Shown here piece by piece: positions 23,250 through 33,366 of a stretch of 33,372 bases of DNA. Every line of letters starts with the position of its first letter. Position 1 is the stretch's first letter. The translations under genes and the position numbers were made by a program. This DNA is from Lacrimispora amygdalina. Its GTDB lineage: Bacteria > Bacillota > Clostridia > Lachnospirales > Lachnospiraceae. The stretch is from positions 1 through 33,372 of the forward strand of contig NZ_QOHO01000101.1 of assembly GCF_003432035.1 (NCBI RefSeq), read 5' to 3'. The notes below the pieces were generated by a model that made no database searches, was not told where the DNA came from, and saw nothing but the letters and a program-made list of their open reading frames with translations.

Positions 23250-25100
23250 ATGAATCATTATGAATTAGCGAAAGAAATCTTAGAGCATACGGGCGGAAGT
23301 GAAAATATAACACAGCTGAACAATTGCGCTACCCGCCTTAGAATGAATTTTAAAGACGAATCAAAAATCGATTTAAATAAAATAAAACAAATAAACGGTG
23401 TGTTAGGTGCAGCAAAGAAACTGGGACAGTATCAGATCATAATAGGTACCGATGTGTCAAACGTTTGTGATGAGATAAGAAAGATGGGGCAGATTGACGA
23501 ATCAGCAGTGCCAATGAAAAGAGCAGGAAAATTAGATACATTAATGGATATTTTCGCTTCCATTTTTACGCCGGTTATACCGGCAATTACTGCTGCAGGT
23601 ATGATAAAAGCTATTCTGGTAATCTGTGTTCTCCTTGGAATGAATAAGGAGTCCCAGGTTTACTCCATATTAAATTTCATTGCAGATGCCGGTTTTTATT
23701 TTCTTCCGGTTATGCTGGCCTTTTCATCTGCCCGGAAAATGGGCTGTAATCCCTATCTGGCAGTTATGATGGGTGGAATTTTGCTTCACCCCAATTTTGC
23801 TAAAATGGTATCTGCAGGCGATCCGGTATTCTTTCTGGGGCTTCCTGTAAAACTGGTTAATTATGGTTCCAGCGTAATTCCGATTATACTGGCAGTCTGG
23901 CTGATGACCTATGTGGAACGGTTTGCCGATAAGATTTCACCAAAGCCGGTAAAGTTTTTGATGAAACCGGTTTTAACTATATTAATTGTTGCACCGGTTG
24001 TTTTGATTGTGCTGGGACCTTTGGGTTCTTATGTTGGTACTGTGATTGCAGCGGTAACGGATTTCCTAAATAGCCGGGTAAGCTGGCTGGTTCCCATGCT
24101 CATGGGTGCTTTTATGCCCCTTTTGGTTTTAACAGGGATGCACTGGAGTTTTCTTCCTATATTGATGACATCCTATACTACTTACGGTTATGAAGCAGTT
24201 ATGGGACCTGGAAGCCTTGTCTCAAACATTTGTCAGGGAGCTGCTGCACTTTGTGTGGCATTTAAAACAAAAGACAGGCAGTTTAAGCAGCAGGCATCCT
24301 CTGCAGGAATCACCGCATTAATGGGAATTACAGAACCTGCCATGTACGGAGTTACCATTAAATATAAGAAAGTACTTGTGTCGGTTATGCTTGGGGGTGC
24401 AGCAGGTGGCTTTTACGCCGGTCTGATGGGCGTGGTCCGTTATACATCAGGGACTCCTGGTCTTCTTTCCCTGCCGATATTTATTGGTGAAAATCCAATG
24501 AATGTAATCCATGCGCTCGTTTCCTGTACCATTGGATTTTGCATTACCTTTGTATTAACCTGGTTTTATGGATTTAAAGAACTGGAAAAGGAAGGGGATC
24601 GTGAGCAGGATAAATACAGTGAAGCAAAGGAACAGGTACAAAAGAGCAAAAAAATTATTATATCCAGTCCTGTTAATGGTAGGAAAGTGAACCTTTCAAA
24701 GGTAAACGATGAGACATTTGCGAAGGAAATAGCAGGAAAAGGAATGGCAGTAGAACCTTCAGACGGCAGAATTACAGCTCCGTTCGACGGGGAGGTTGTA
24801 ACTGTATTTAGGACAAAGCACGTTATTGGACTAAGGAGCAGTGAGGGAGTAGAATTAATGATCCACATTGGTATTGATACGGTGGAACTAGAGGGTAAGC
24901 ACTTTACGGCTTATGTAACAGATGGTGATGTAGTTAAAACCGGTGATCTTCTGATGGAATTCGATAAACAGGCAATTGAAGCAGCAGGATACGAAACAGT
25001 AGTTCCTGTTATCGTGACCAATACAGGAAATTATCTGGATATAATTGCAAGTGAAGAGGGAACGGTTGAAAGTGGACAGCCACTTTTCACTGTACTTTAA
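23250..25100 (+). CDS. bglP: PTS beta-glucoside transporter EIIBCA
   Basis: A 616-residue membrane permease-kinase that imports and phosphorylates beta-glucosides. The EIIB domain (about 1-90) has the phosphorylated Cys26 in QLNNCATRLRMNF. The EIIC membrane domain (about 100-450) includes IFTPVIPAITAAGMI, TGMHWSFLPI and GITEPAMYGVTIKYKK. A charged linker leads to the C-terminal EIIA domain (about 475-616) with the active His near 539 in ELMIHIGIDTVELEG. All three domains are intact in the usual BglP order. Besides transport, it should phosphorylate and inactivate LicT when no substrate is available. bglA starts 9 bp after its stop. Confidence 0.95.
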   Translation: MNHYELAKEILEHTGGSENITQLNNCATRLRMNFKDESKIDLNKIKQINGVLGAAKKLGQYQIIIGTDVSNVCDEIRKMGQIDESAVPMKRAGKLDTLMDIFASIFTPVIPAITAAGMIKAILVICVLLGMNKESQVYSILNFIADAGFYFLPVMLAFSSARKMGCNPYLAVMMGGILLHPNFAKMVSAGDPVFFLGLPVKLVNYGSSVIPIILAVWLMTYVERFADKISPKPVKFLMKPVLTILIVAPVVLIVLGPLGSYVGTVIAAVTDFLNSRVSWLVPMLMGAFMPLLVLTGMHWSFLPILMTSYTTYGYEAVMGPGSLVSNICQGAAALCVAFKTKDRQFKQQASSAGITALMGITEPAMYGVTIKYKKVLVSVMLGGAAGGFYAGLMGVVRYTSGTPGLLSLPIFIGENPMNVIHALVSCTIGFCITFVLTWFYGFKELEKEGDREQDKYSEAKEQVQKSKKIIISSPVNGRKVNLSKVNDETFAKEIAGKGMAVEPSDGRITAPFDGEVVTVFRTKHVIGLRSSEGVELMIHIGIDTVELEGKHFTAYVTDGDVVKTGDLLMEFDKQAIEAAGYETVVPVIVTNTGNYLDIIASEEGTVESGQPLFTVL

Positions 25101-26534
<1,434 letters not shown>

Positions 26535-26577
26535 CAATCAAATCTGACAGCTATCAAATGAAAGGGAGAAGATAGTC

Positions 26578-26850
26578 ATGGAAAAACGAAGTGCATTAAT
26601 AACAAATTCATTGGGACTTCACGCTCGGCCTGCATTGCAGCTTGTCAGACTTTTAAAAGAGTATCAGTGCGATATTCAGGTCTACAAAAATAAGGTGATT
26701 TCAAAAAAGTACCAGCCGAAAGACATTGTTTCAGTTATGGCAATGGATGCAGTAAAGGGAGACGTTCTTACATTTGAAGCAAATGGGACAGATGCAATAG
26801 AAGCGCTGGAAGCAGCAACAGCATTCATAAAGGACAATTGCGGAGAATAA
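26578..26850 (+). CDS. HPr-family phosphocarrier paralogue with Asp at the Ser46-equivalent site
   Basis: A 90-residue HPr-like protein. The phosphoenolpyruvate-dependent site is intact: LGLHARPALQL with His15. Aligning KYQPKDIVSVMAMDAVKGD with the usual NLKSIMGVMSLGIAKGA puts Asp49 at the position of the regulatory Ser46. The stretch between the two sites is three residues longer than in Bacillus HPr. It therefore cannot be controlled by HPr kinase at that site and may mimic the phosphorylated form. AAGGGAG lies upstream, 43 bp after bglA, at the end of the bgl operon. It is probably a dedicated or regulatory HPr rather than the general PtsH. Confidence 0.85.
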   Translation: MEKRSALITNSLGLHARPALQLVRLLKEYQCDIQVYKNKVISKKYQPKDIVSVMAMDAVKGDVLTFEANGTDAIEALEAATAFIKDNCGE

Positions 26851-26877
26851 CCATAGATTAATACCTTGCAGAGCACG

Positions 26878-26924
26878 AATGGTGCCGCATAACAGTCATC
26901 AGACAGCTGTTATGCGGCACCATT
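26878..26924. terminator. Convergent hairpin between HPr gene and phoU
   Basis: An 18-bp perfect stem, AATGGTGCCGCATAACAG (26878-26895) with 26907-26924 and an 11-nt loop, sits between the two converging operons. There is no long T-run on either side, but stem stability and position support a shared terminator. Confidence 0.7.
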
Positions 26925-26938
26925 ATATTGTAAAAGCA

Positions 26939-27601
26939 TCATAAAATCCGGACATTTTTCAGAGCACCTGTTTTGGAGAACTCGGTCCATTCGCATACAT
27001 TCACCGCATGATCTCCGATTCGCTCCAGATATTTGGCAATCATCAGCAAATCGATACACTGGTCAATATGCTCGGTAGACTGTTTTAATAAATCCACTAC
27101 ATCAACCTTTACCTTACCAAACAGCTCATCCACTACATCATCCTGCTTCTCAATTTCCTTTGCTGTATCCAGATCCTGTTTGATAAATGCTTCAATGGAA
27201 CTGCGCACCATCTCTCTGGCAGCAGCTGCCATGGAAGGAATATGGCGGACTACATGATAAACATGCTCCCCTTTAATACGAAGTATCAGTTCTGCAATAT
27301 CAGATGCATGGTCTCCGATTCTCTCCAAATCCGTAACAACCTTCAAAGCACTGGAAACCACTCTTAAGTCACCGGCTACCGGCTGCTGACGAAGAATAAG
27401 GGAGAGGCAGCGGGCTTCTATGGAGCGCTCTAAATCATTAATGGTACGGTCACCCTTTATGATGTCCTCCGCTTTTTCAAAATCCTGATCTTCAAAGGCG
27501 ATAAAGCACTGCTCAATGGAATTTTCCACTAACCGCCCCATCTCCTTAATATCATCATTTAAAAGATTTAATTCATGTTCATAATTGACTCTTGTTGTCA
27601 T
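26939..27601 (-). CDS. phoU: Phosphate transport regulator PhoU
   Basis: A 220-residue all-helical cytoplasmic protein with two PhoU repeats, each carrying the metal-binding pattern: LERIGDHASDIAELIL in the first and LERIGDHAVNVCEWTEF in the second. In other bacteria it links the Pst transporter to the PhoR kinase and restrains phosphate uptake. It is the last gene of the pst operon, 42 bp after pstB, with AAGGAGAA before ATG 27601. The length is normal. Confidence 0.95.
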   Translation of the reverse strand: MTTRVNYEHELNLLNDDIKEMGRLVENSIEQCFIAFEDQDFEKAEDIIKGDRTINDLERSIEARCLSLILRQQPVAGDLRVVSSALKVVTDLERIGDHASDIAELILRIKGEHVYHVVRHIPSMAAAAREMVRSSIEAFIKQDLDTAKEIEKQDDVVDELFGKVKVDVVDLLKQSTEHIDQCIDLLMIAKYLERIGDHAVNVCEWTEFSKTGALKNVRIL

Positions 27602-27643
27602 GTCTGGTTCTCCTTATAATTTGTTTAAAATTTTAAATATGAA

Positions 27644-28408
27644 TCAGCCGAAACGGCCTGTAATATAATCTTCAGTCCTGGAATCCTTAGGAGCTGTAAA
27701 AAGCTCAGTAGTAGGAGCGTATTCCACAACCTCACCTACCAGAAAGAAAGCAGTGTGATCGGCAATACGGGTTGCCTGCTGCATGTTGTGGGTTACGATT
27801 GCCACTGTATATTTTTCCTTCAGCTCATCCATTAAGTCCTCAATTTTCAAGGTGGAGATGGGATCAAGGGCTGAAGTTGGTTCATCCATCAACAGAACCT
27901 CTGGTTCTACAGCCAAAGCTCTTGCAATACAAAGACGCTGCTGCTGGCCGCCGGAAAGACCAAGAGCTGACTTTTTTAACCGCCCGGATACTTCTTCCCA
28001 AAGAGCTGCTCCTTTTAAACTTTTTTCCACAATGTCATCAAGTTCCGATTTATTTTTGATACCGTGAATTCTGGGTCCGTAAGCAACGTTGTCATAGATA
28101 CTCATGGGAAAAGGGTTGGGCTGCTGGAACACCATACCGATTTTTTTGCGCAGCAGAGTGGTATCTACCCTTGAGTCATAGATATTTTCTCCATCTAAAA
28201 GGACTTCCCCTTCAATTTTAATATTGGGCACCAGATCATTCATCCGGTTTAAAGTTTTTAAGTAAGTGGATTTTCCGCACCCGGATGGTCCGATAAATGC
28301 TGTAATTTTGTTACTGTAAAGTTCCAGGTTCACATCCTTTAAGGCGTGATTGGTTCCATAATATAGATTTAAGTGGCTGGATGATATTTTAATTGTATTG
28401 GTATTCAC
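27644..28408 (-). CDS. pstB: Phosphate ABC transporter ATP-binding protein PstB
   Basis: A 254-residue ATPase of the high-affinity phosphate importer. It shows Walker [34 protein letters not shown] (a Pst-specific stretch), signature [14 protein letters not shown], Walker [13 protein letters not shown] and switch THNMQQATR. It starts with GTG at 28408, whose GTGA overlaps the pstA stop by 4 nt; GGAGG is about 10 nt upstream. The ending EDYITGRFG is typical. Confidence 0.96.
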   Translation of the reverse strand: MNTNTIKISSSHLNLYYGTNHALKDVNLELYSNKITAFIGPSGCGKSTYLKTLNRMNDLVPNIKIEGEVLLDGENIYDSRVDTTLLRKKIGMVFQQPNPFPMSIYDNVAYGPRIHGIKNKSELDDIVEKSLKGAALWEEVSGRLKKSALGLSGGQQQRLCIARALAVEPEVLLMDEPTSALDPISTLKIEDLMDELKEKYTVAIVTHNMQQATRIADHTAFFLVGEVVEYAPTTELFTAPKDSRTEDYITGRFG

Positions 28409-29313
28409 GATTCTTTCGCCTCCGTGTTGAATTTATGGGACAGATATTTTGCGAGACCATTAATTGCAAGTACGATAACAAGCAGTACCACCGCTATTCC
28501 AAACGCCTCATCGTATTTGGCTTTCTGCATGCATAAGTAAAGCTGAATCGTCAGTGTACCGCCGGATTCAAATATTTTTCCCAGAAAGTTTCTGGGAAGG
28601 ATATAACCGCTTCCTGCCGTAAAAAGAAGAGCAGCTGATTCACCTACAATTCGCCCGATTGCAAGAATAATTCCTGTTACAATACCCGGCATTGCGCTGG
28701 GAAGTAAAATAGTACGGATCATATACCATTTGGTTGCACCGATCCCCAGAGCGCCGGAGCGGTAGCTTTCAGGAACTGTTTTTAATGCTTCCTGTGTAGT
28801 TCGGGTGATCAGCGGCAGAACCATAATGGATAAGGTCAGTGCACCGGTGAGAATGGAATAACCAAGTCCCAGGGTTGTGCCAAAGAATACATATCCGAAA
28901 AGTCCGAAAATGATGGAGGGAATGCCGGAGAGTGTTTCTGTCGTAAACTCGATGGTACGGACCACTTTTCCGCCTTTCGCATATTCGTTTAAATAAATGG
29001 CGGAGCCTACACCGATAGGGGTGGCGATAACCAGTGTGATTGCCACCACGTAAAGAGTATTGACTATATTTCCCAGGATGCCGAAAGTTCCTTTAATCGT
29101 GCTTGGCACTGTAGTAAGGAACTCAATGCTCAGTTGGGGTACCCCTCTTACAAACACATATCCCATGATGCCGATAAGAATGAAAATCGAAATTAAAGCG
29201 CATAAATAAATAAGTAAGGTTAAGAGTGAGTCTGAGACTCTTTTTCTGCCATTATAAATACTATTTACAATAACGGAATCTCTATGAACGGGGATTGTGA
29301 GATCATTTGTCAT
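28405..29313 (-). CDS. pstA: Phosphate ABC transporter permease PstA
   Basis: A 302-residue membrane subunit with about six spans. The inner-membrane permease loop reads [35 protein letters not shown], the EAA-type contact site for PstB. ATG 29313 lies inside the end of pstC (11-nt overlap) behind GGAGGGG, so translation is coupled. Confidence 0.95.
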   Translation of the reverse strand: MTNDLTIPVHRDSVIVNSIYNGRKRVSDSLLTLLIYLCALISIFILIGIMGYVFVRGVPQLSIEFLTTVPSTIKGTFGILGNIVNTLYVVAITLVIATPIGVGSAIYLNEYAKGGKVVRTIEFTTETLSGIPSIIFGLFGYVFFGTTLGLGYSILTGALTLSIMVLPLITRTTQEALKTVPESYRSGALGIGATKWYMIRTILLPSAMPGIVTGIILAIGRIVGESAALLFTAGSGYILPRNFLGKIFESGGTLTIQLYLCMQKAKYDEAFGIAVVLLVIVLAINGLAKYLSHKFNTEAKES

Positions 29314-30241
29314 TTTTGTCCCCTCCTTTCTTTAAAAGGCTGTTTAAAATCACATTGATCATCATAATAAATACAAAAAGAACCAGTCCTATTGTGAAAA
29401 GAACCTGCTTATGAAGACCTGATGCATAGGACATTTCCGATACAATTGCTGTTGTGAGGAAGCGGACTGAATGGAAGGGAAGCGGAAAATTCACAGAACT
29501 TCCTGATACCAGACTGATTGCCATGGCTTCACCGATGGCCCTTCCTGTACCGAGAACAATTGCGGTAATAATACCTGATTTTGCAGCAGGAATTACAACA
29601 TGAAAGATAGTCTGAATTTTTGTTGCACCTAATGCAAGGGAAGCGCTTCTAAAATGCTGGGGCACGGAACGCAGGGCGGTTTCGCTGATATTAATTACGG
29701 TAGGCAGTATCATAAGAGCGAGCACCAGAACTGCTGAAATTAAATTTGCTCCTCCTGTAAACTGATGGGTAGGAGAGTCCTTAAAAATCTTCAGCTCCAG
29801 ATCATACATAAGTGGATTGAGAATCAGGATTCCCAGAAGACCATAAATAACAGAAGGGATTCCTGCTAAAAGTTCTACTGCGGGACGAACGATATCGGCC
29901 AGCTTTTTAGGGGCTACCTCCGCCAGAAATACGGACGTCATAACCCCGATGGGCACACCGATTAAGATAGCCAGAGCAGTTCCCACAATAGAGGTTAAGA
30001 TAACATACAGAATTCCAAAGCTTGGTACGGCCGCGTCCGGTTTCCAGACAGAACCAAATAAAATATCCAGAATTCCGACTTTGAATAAAGCGGGAGTGCC
30101 GCTTGTTAACATATAGATACTGATTGACGCCACAGCCAGAACAGCAAAGAAGCCGCAGATGGTAAAAATCACTTCTGCAGCATGTTCAATACCAGATTTA
30201 CTTCCGTGACCGCCAAATATGGAATAAGACTTTGATTGCAT
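29303..30241 (-). CDS. pstC: Phosphate ABC transporter permease PstC
   Basis: A 312-residue membrane subunit with about six spans. It shows ELLAGIPSVIYGLLG and the permease loop LRSVPQHFRSASLALGATKIQTIFHVVIPAAKSGI, followed by GRAIGEAMAISLVSG. AAAGGAG precedes ATG 30241. It is separated from pstS by 100 bp containing a hairpin. Confidence 0.95.
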   Translation of the reverse strand: MQSKSYSIFGGHGSKSGIEHAAEVIFTICGFFAVLAVASISIYMLTSGTPALFKVGILDILFGSVWKPDAAVPSFGILYVILTSIVGTALAILIGVPIGVMTSVFLAEVAPKKLADIVRPAVELLAGIPSVIYGLLGILILNPLMYDLELKIFKDSPTHQFTGGANLISAVLVLALMILPTVINISETALRSVPQHFRSASLALGATKIQTIFHVVIPAAKSGIITAIVLGTGRAIGEAMAISLVSGSSVNFPLPFHSVRFLTTAIVSEMSYASGLHKQVLFTIGLVLFVFIMMINVILNSLLKKGGDKNDK

Positions 30242-30261
30242 ATCATGGCTCCTTTCGTGAA

Positions 30262-30298
30262 ATGGGGACGTAGCGTAAGCTTACAGCTGCGTCCCCAT
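30262..30298 (-). terminator. pstS-pstC intercistronic hairpin
   Basis: A 13-bp stem (30262-30274 with 30286-30298, one G-U pair) lies after the pstS stop. On the minus strand it is followed by TTTCACGAAAGG rather than a long T-run. It likely attenuates or stabilises the message so that more PstS than permease is made. Confidence 0.6.
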
Positions 30299-30341
30299 GC
30301 AGTACATTCATGATGTGAAGGAACGATTATTTCTGTTCCGG

Positions 30342-31271
30342 TTAGTTAGCTGGGATTAAGCCAACAGATTTTACCAATTCTTTTCCTTCATCAGAATGGA
30401 TATAATCAAATAATGCTTTAACGTTGTCGTTCTGTTTGGAAATATCGCCTTTGGTTGCCATAACAAACGGACGGCTTAAGAAGTAGGAGCCGGCTTTGAT
30501 ATTTTCTGGTGTAGGATCAACGTTTTCCAGCTTAAATGTCTTTACAGTTTTGTCAAGTACATCGAGAGAAACGTAACCAATGGAACCCGGGGTAGATGCT
30601 ACCTTTGCCATTACTGCGCCGGTGCTGTCAAGTTCGTTGCTGTATTTGCAGGCATCTTCCAGTTTTAATAACTCTTCAAATGCACTTCTTGTACCAGATC
30701 CGGATTCACGTCCGATTACTACGATAGGCTGATCAGCGCCGCCTAAGTCTTTCCAGTTGGCAGTTGTTCCGTTATAGATGGCAATCAGCTGATCCTTTGT
30801 CAGATTTTCAACTTTATTAGCGGGATCGGTTACAACTGCAATACCATCAATCGCTACAATATTTTCAACAACACCTTTTGCTTTTTCTTCATCTTTTAAA
30901 TTACGGGAAGCATTTCCGATATCAGCAGCACCGTTGGTAACAGCTTCAATTCCTGCTCCGGAACCAACGAATTCAGCCTGAACGGTAACACCAGGATATT
31001 TCTCCATAAATACTTCACTTAAAGCAGTTGCAAGTTTTTCCATTGAGGTAGAACCAACCATGCTGATGGAACCCTTTAAGTCTGCAGTTGCTTTTGCGGT
31101 GGTTGTTGCGGCGGCAGCGGTAGTAGTTTCGCTGGCAGCGGCAGTAGTTTCAGCTGCTTTTGTTTCAGCAGCAGTTGTCTCAGCCGTGCTGTTGCTGCAT
31201 CCGGCTATTGCGCCCATTGTTAACACTGCCATACCGGCAGCTGCAAGTATTTTTACTAAATTTTTTTTCAT
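30342..31271 (-). CDS. pstS: Phosphate-binding lipoprotein PstS
   Basis: A 309-residue surface lipoprotein that captures phosphate for PstCAB. The signal peptide ends MGAIAGC and is followed by a low-complexity Ala/Thr/Glu linker of about 45 residues. The binding domain shows SISMVGSTSMEKL, EFVGSGAGIEAV and VVIGRESGSGTRSAFEEL, the usual phosphate ligands. ATG 31271 is preferred over GTG 31277 because GAGGAG then has a normal 9-nt spacing. The gene is preceded by PhoP-box-like repeats and heads the pst operon. Confidence 0.95.
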   Translation of the reverse strand: MKKNLVKILAAAGMAVLTMGAIAGCSNSTAETTAAETKAAETTAAASETTTAAAATTTAKATADLKGSISMVGSTSMEKLATALSEVFMEKYPGVTVQAEFVGSGAGIEAVTNGAADIGNASRNLKDEEKAKGVVENIVAIDGIAVVTDPANKVENLTKDQLIAIYNGTTANWKDLGGADQPIVVIGRESGSGTRSAFEELLKLEDACKYSNELDSTGAVMAKVASTPGSIGYVSLDVLDKTVKTFKLENVDPTPENIKAGSYFLSRPFVMATKGDISKQNDNVKALFDYIHSDEGKELVKSVGLIPAN

Positions 31272-31658
31272 AATCACTTTCTCCTCTTTTCATTTAATTT
31301 TGCTTTCGCTTACATCATGGAGTATAGCAGTCAGTCTGTGTTTATGATATCATGTTTTAGTATAGAGTCTGTAAAGCTTGTGTAAAACACTATAATTGAT
31401 GTATAATTCTTCATAATTAGTATTTTCAAAAAAGAGCTTTCGATTCTTAACCATTTCTATTCTGTATTGTAAAATGCTTAAATTTCAGATGAAATACGGA
31501 AAAATCCCTTTATTCTTTATAAAAATAGCGGGATGGACTGGACAGAGTGGGAGCAAATGTGGTAAATTGTTACGTGCATTTTATTATAGAAGTAACAAAT
31601 GATGATTCCGTAATATTAAAGAACGGATACAAAGGATACGAGAATGGAGGACGTTTTC
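31272..31658. other. Divergent intergenic region pstS / SEC-C protein gene
   Basis: It holds the Pho-type promoter on the minus strand. For the plus-strand gene the best promoter I find is TGGACA (31539-31544), 18 bp, TAAATT (31563-31568), which is weak. I see no convincing gene or RNA structure in the rest. Confidence 0.4.
31359..31418 (-). promoter_or_regulatory. Pho-type promoter with phased direct repeats upstream of pstS
   Basis: Read on the minus strand, three AATTAT hexamers (31418-31413, 31408-31403, 31397-31392) are followed by two TTTACA hexamers (31386-31381, 31375-31370). All start 10 or 11 bp apart, i.e. on one face of the helix. A -10 TATACT (31364-31359) follows. Direct hexamers with 11-bp phasing are the layout of PhoP boxes in Firmicutes. 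A second TATACT occurs at 31326-31321. Confidence 0.6.
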
Positions 31659-33224
31659 ATGGGAGCATATCAACTGAAAATCACGATCAAAGGAAGCAAG
31701 CCGCCGATTTGGAGAAGGATTCTGGTACCTGAAGGAATAACGTTTGAATCACTTCACCATATGATTCAGGCGTCATTTTGCTGGTCCGGCCAATACCCGT
31801 ATCAATTTGAGTTTCGTTCAGAAAAAATACGGATAGCATCAGAGAATATAGAACATTCGGGTCAGTACCGGTATGGTTTGTCAACGGACAGCATTGACGG
31901 GCATATATCAAAGGATTCTAAAATTACATATGTATCTTTCGGCTCTGGGAGCTGGGAATTTGTTATTCAGACGGAAGATTACTTAAATGAGTATCAGGAT
32001 ACGGCAGCCAGGGTCATTAAATATAAGGGGGAATCGATTCCGGAGACTTGCCGCAGTTTGGAAGAATACGCAGGTCTTATGGAAGCCTCATCCGATAAAG
32101 GACTGGAATATGATATGGCAGCAGTGAATCTGCGTCTGGAACAGATGGCTGATAAATCTGAAGACATCATCATTTCAGATATATTTGACTGCTACGATAA
32201 AAACAGCATAATTGAAATTGCAAAAAGACATCATATGGATGGATACAGCAAGTTTAAAAAAGAAGAATTAGTGCAAAGAACCATTTCTTATATATTAGAT
32301 GAGAATATAATGAAGCCTTATTTTCTTTGTGTCCGTGACTGTGAGATGAAAGCATTTGAACAGGTTATATCCGGCAGCACAGAGCTTAATTATCTGGATG
32401 CAGAAAATATGGACTATCTTTATGCCGGAGGATATGTGACTTCAGGGTCAGACCGCTGTTTTCTGGTTGCGAAGGAAGTAATAAAGGCATATGAAGCATT
32501 TAATACAGAAGAGTTTCAGGAAGAACGGTCCCGCATAAGCAGAATCGGAGACTATCTTTGTGCCGCTAATTCCCTGTATGCCATAACCCCTCCGTCTGTT
32601 ATTCTGGAAACATTTAATAAATATGAAGAGAAGAAGCTGACGTCGGATGAACTTTTAAATGCATATGAATCTTTAAGGCCTTACCGCTTAATGGTAACCT
32701 ATATAGAGGGTAATTTCGTAGATGCAGCATTATCAGAACAAAAAAGCTATACAAAACTTTTGCGCACGCAGAAGAAAGTTCCCTATTATATTCCCACTCA
32801 ACAGGAGATCCGCTTCATGGCGGATAATTCCGGATTCTTAATGGGAGGTGAATTAAGCAGGCTCAGTCAATTCCTGGTTTCTGAATTAAGTGTTCCGGAT
32901 GAAATGATCCCACTCATTCTCCGCCAGGTCCAGGCTGAAATCAGTATGGGCGGACAGCTTCAGGAAGTTATAAACGATTTAGAGGCAGCAGGAATTCTCA
33001 TGGAATCTTCCGAACATATGGAAAAACTTGCTGTGATTGTAACTGATATCTGGAATAATACCAGAATGGTACAAAACAGAGGTCATAAACCTTATGAGAT
33101 GGCGATGAGGGGATTCGATGAAATTAGTATTCAAAGGAAGAACGTTCAGAAGATCTATCCCAACGACACCTGCCCTTGCGGAAGCGGTAAGAAATACAAG
33201 AAATGCTGTGGGAAAAAGGCCTGA
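31659..33224 (+). CDS. pRiA4b ORF-3-like protein with C-terminal SEC-C zinc motif
   Basis: A 521-residue cytoplasmic protein. The first roughly 140 residues match the plasmid pRiA4b ORF-3-like domain (YQLKITIKGSKPPIWRRILVP, FESLHHMIQASFCW, YVSFGSGSWEFVI). This domain also occurs in the accessory protein of IS1096-type elements. The long middle part is helical and unfamiliar to me. The end YPNDTCPCGSGKKYKKCCG is a SEC-C zinc-binding motif like the SecA tail. ATG 31659 is chosen over ATG 31644 because GGAGGA (31647-31652) is placed for it. No transposase or inverted repeats are nearby, so this is a chromosomal gene of unknown function, perhaps ribosome- or nucleic-acid-associated through SEC-C. 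Confidence 0.85.
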   Translation: MGAYQLKITIKGSKPPIWRRILVPEGITFESLHHMIQASFCWSGQYPYQFEFRSEKIRIASENIEHSGQYRYGLSTDSIDGHISKDSKITYVSFGSGSWEFVIQTEDYLNEYQDTAARVIKYKGESIPETCRSLEEYAGLMEASSDKGLEYDMAAVNLRLEQMADKSEDIIISDIFDCYDKNSIIEIAKRHHMDGYSKFKKEELVQRTISYILDENIMKPYFLCVRDCEMKAFEQVISGSTELNYLDAENMDYLYAGGYVTSGSDRCFLVAKEVIKAYEAFNTEEFQEERSRISRIGDYLCAANSLYAITPPSVILETFNKYEEKKLTSDELLNAYESLRPYRLMVTYIEGNFVDAALSEQKSYTKLLRTQKKVPYYIPTQQEIRFMADNSGFLMGGELSRLSQFLVSELSVPDEMIPLILRQVQAEISMGGQLQEVINDLEAAGILMESSEHMEKLAVIVTDIWNNTRMVQNRGHKPYEMAMRGFDEISIQRKNVQKIYPNDTCPCGSGKKYKKCCGKKA

Positions 33225-33241
33225 TCATAGACAAAAACTTT

Positions 33242-33278
33242 GGAGCGCATCCGTAAGTTGGGATGAGCTCCCTTTTTT
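33242..33278 (+). terminator. Terminator after the SEC-C protein gene
   Basis: GGAGC-G-CATCC pairs with GGATG-A-GCTCC (one G/A mismatch) across a short loop and is followed by TTTTTT at 33273-33278. Confidence 0.85.
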
Positions 33279-33298
33279 ACCATAATTGTTATTAAAAT

Positions 33299-33366
33299 CA
33301 TGTTTTTCAAAATAATCAAAAAAGTTTTAAAAACATGTTGACTTTTATCGTAAGCTTTGGTATGAT
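33299..33366 (+). promoter_or_regulatory. Promoter reading out of the right edge, with upstream dyad
   Basis: TTGACT (33338-33343), exactly 17 bp, TATGAT (33361-33366). Immediately upstream CATGTTTTT (33299-33307) and AAAAACATG (33329-33337) form a 9-bp inverted repeat that abuts the -35, a possible regulator site. The gene it drives lies beyond the window. Confidence 0.65.

Noticed and set aside
31547-31732. Plus-strand 61-residue frame overlapping the SEC-C protein start
   Set aside because: It starts at a GTG without ribosome binding site and is out of frame with the clearly conserved domain it overlaps.
31659-32060. Insertion sequence of IS1096 type
   Set aside because: Only the accessory-protein-like domain is found; there is no transposase, terminal inverted repeat or target duplication, and the gene carries a fused SEC-C domain.
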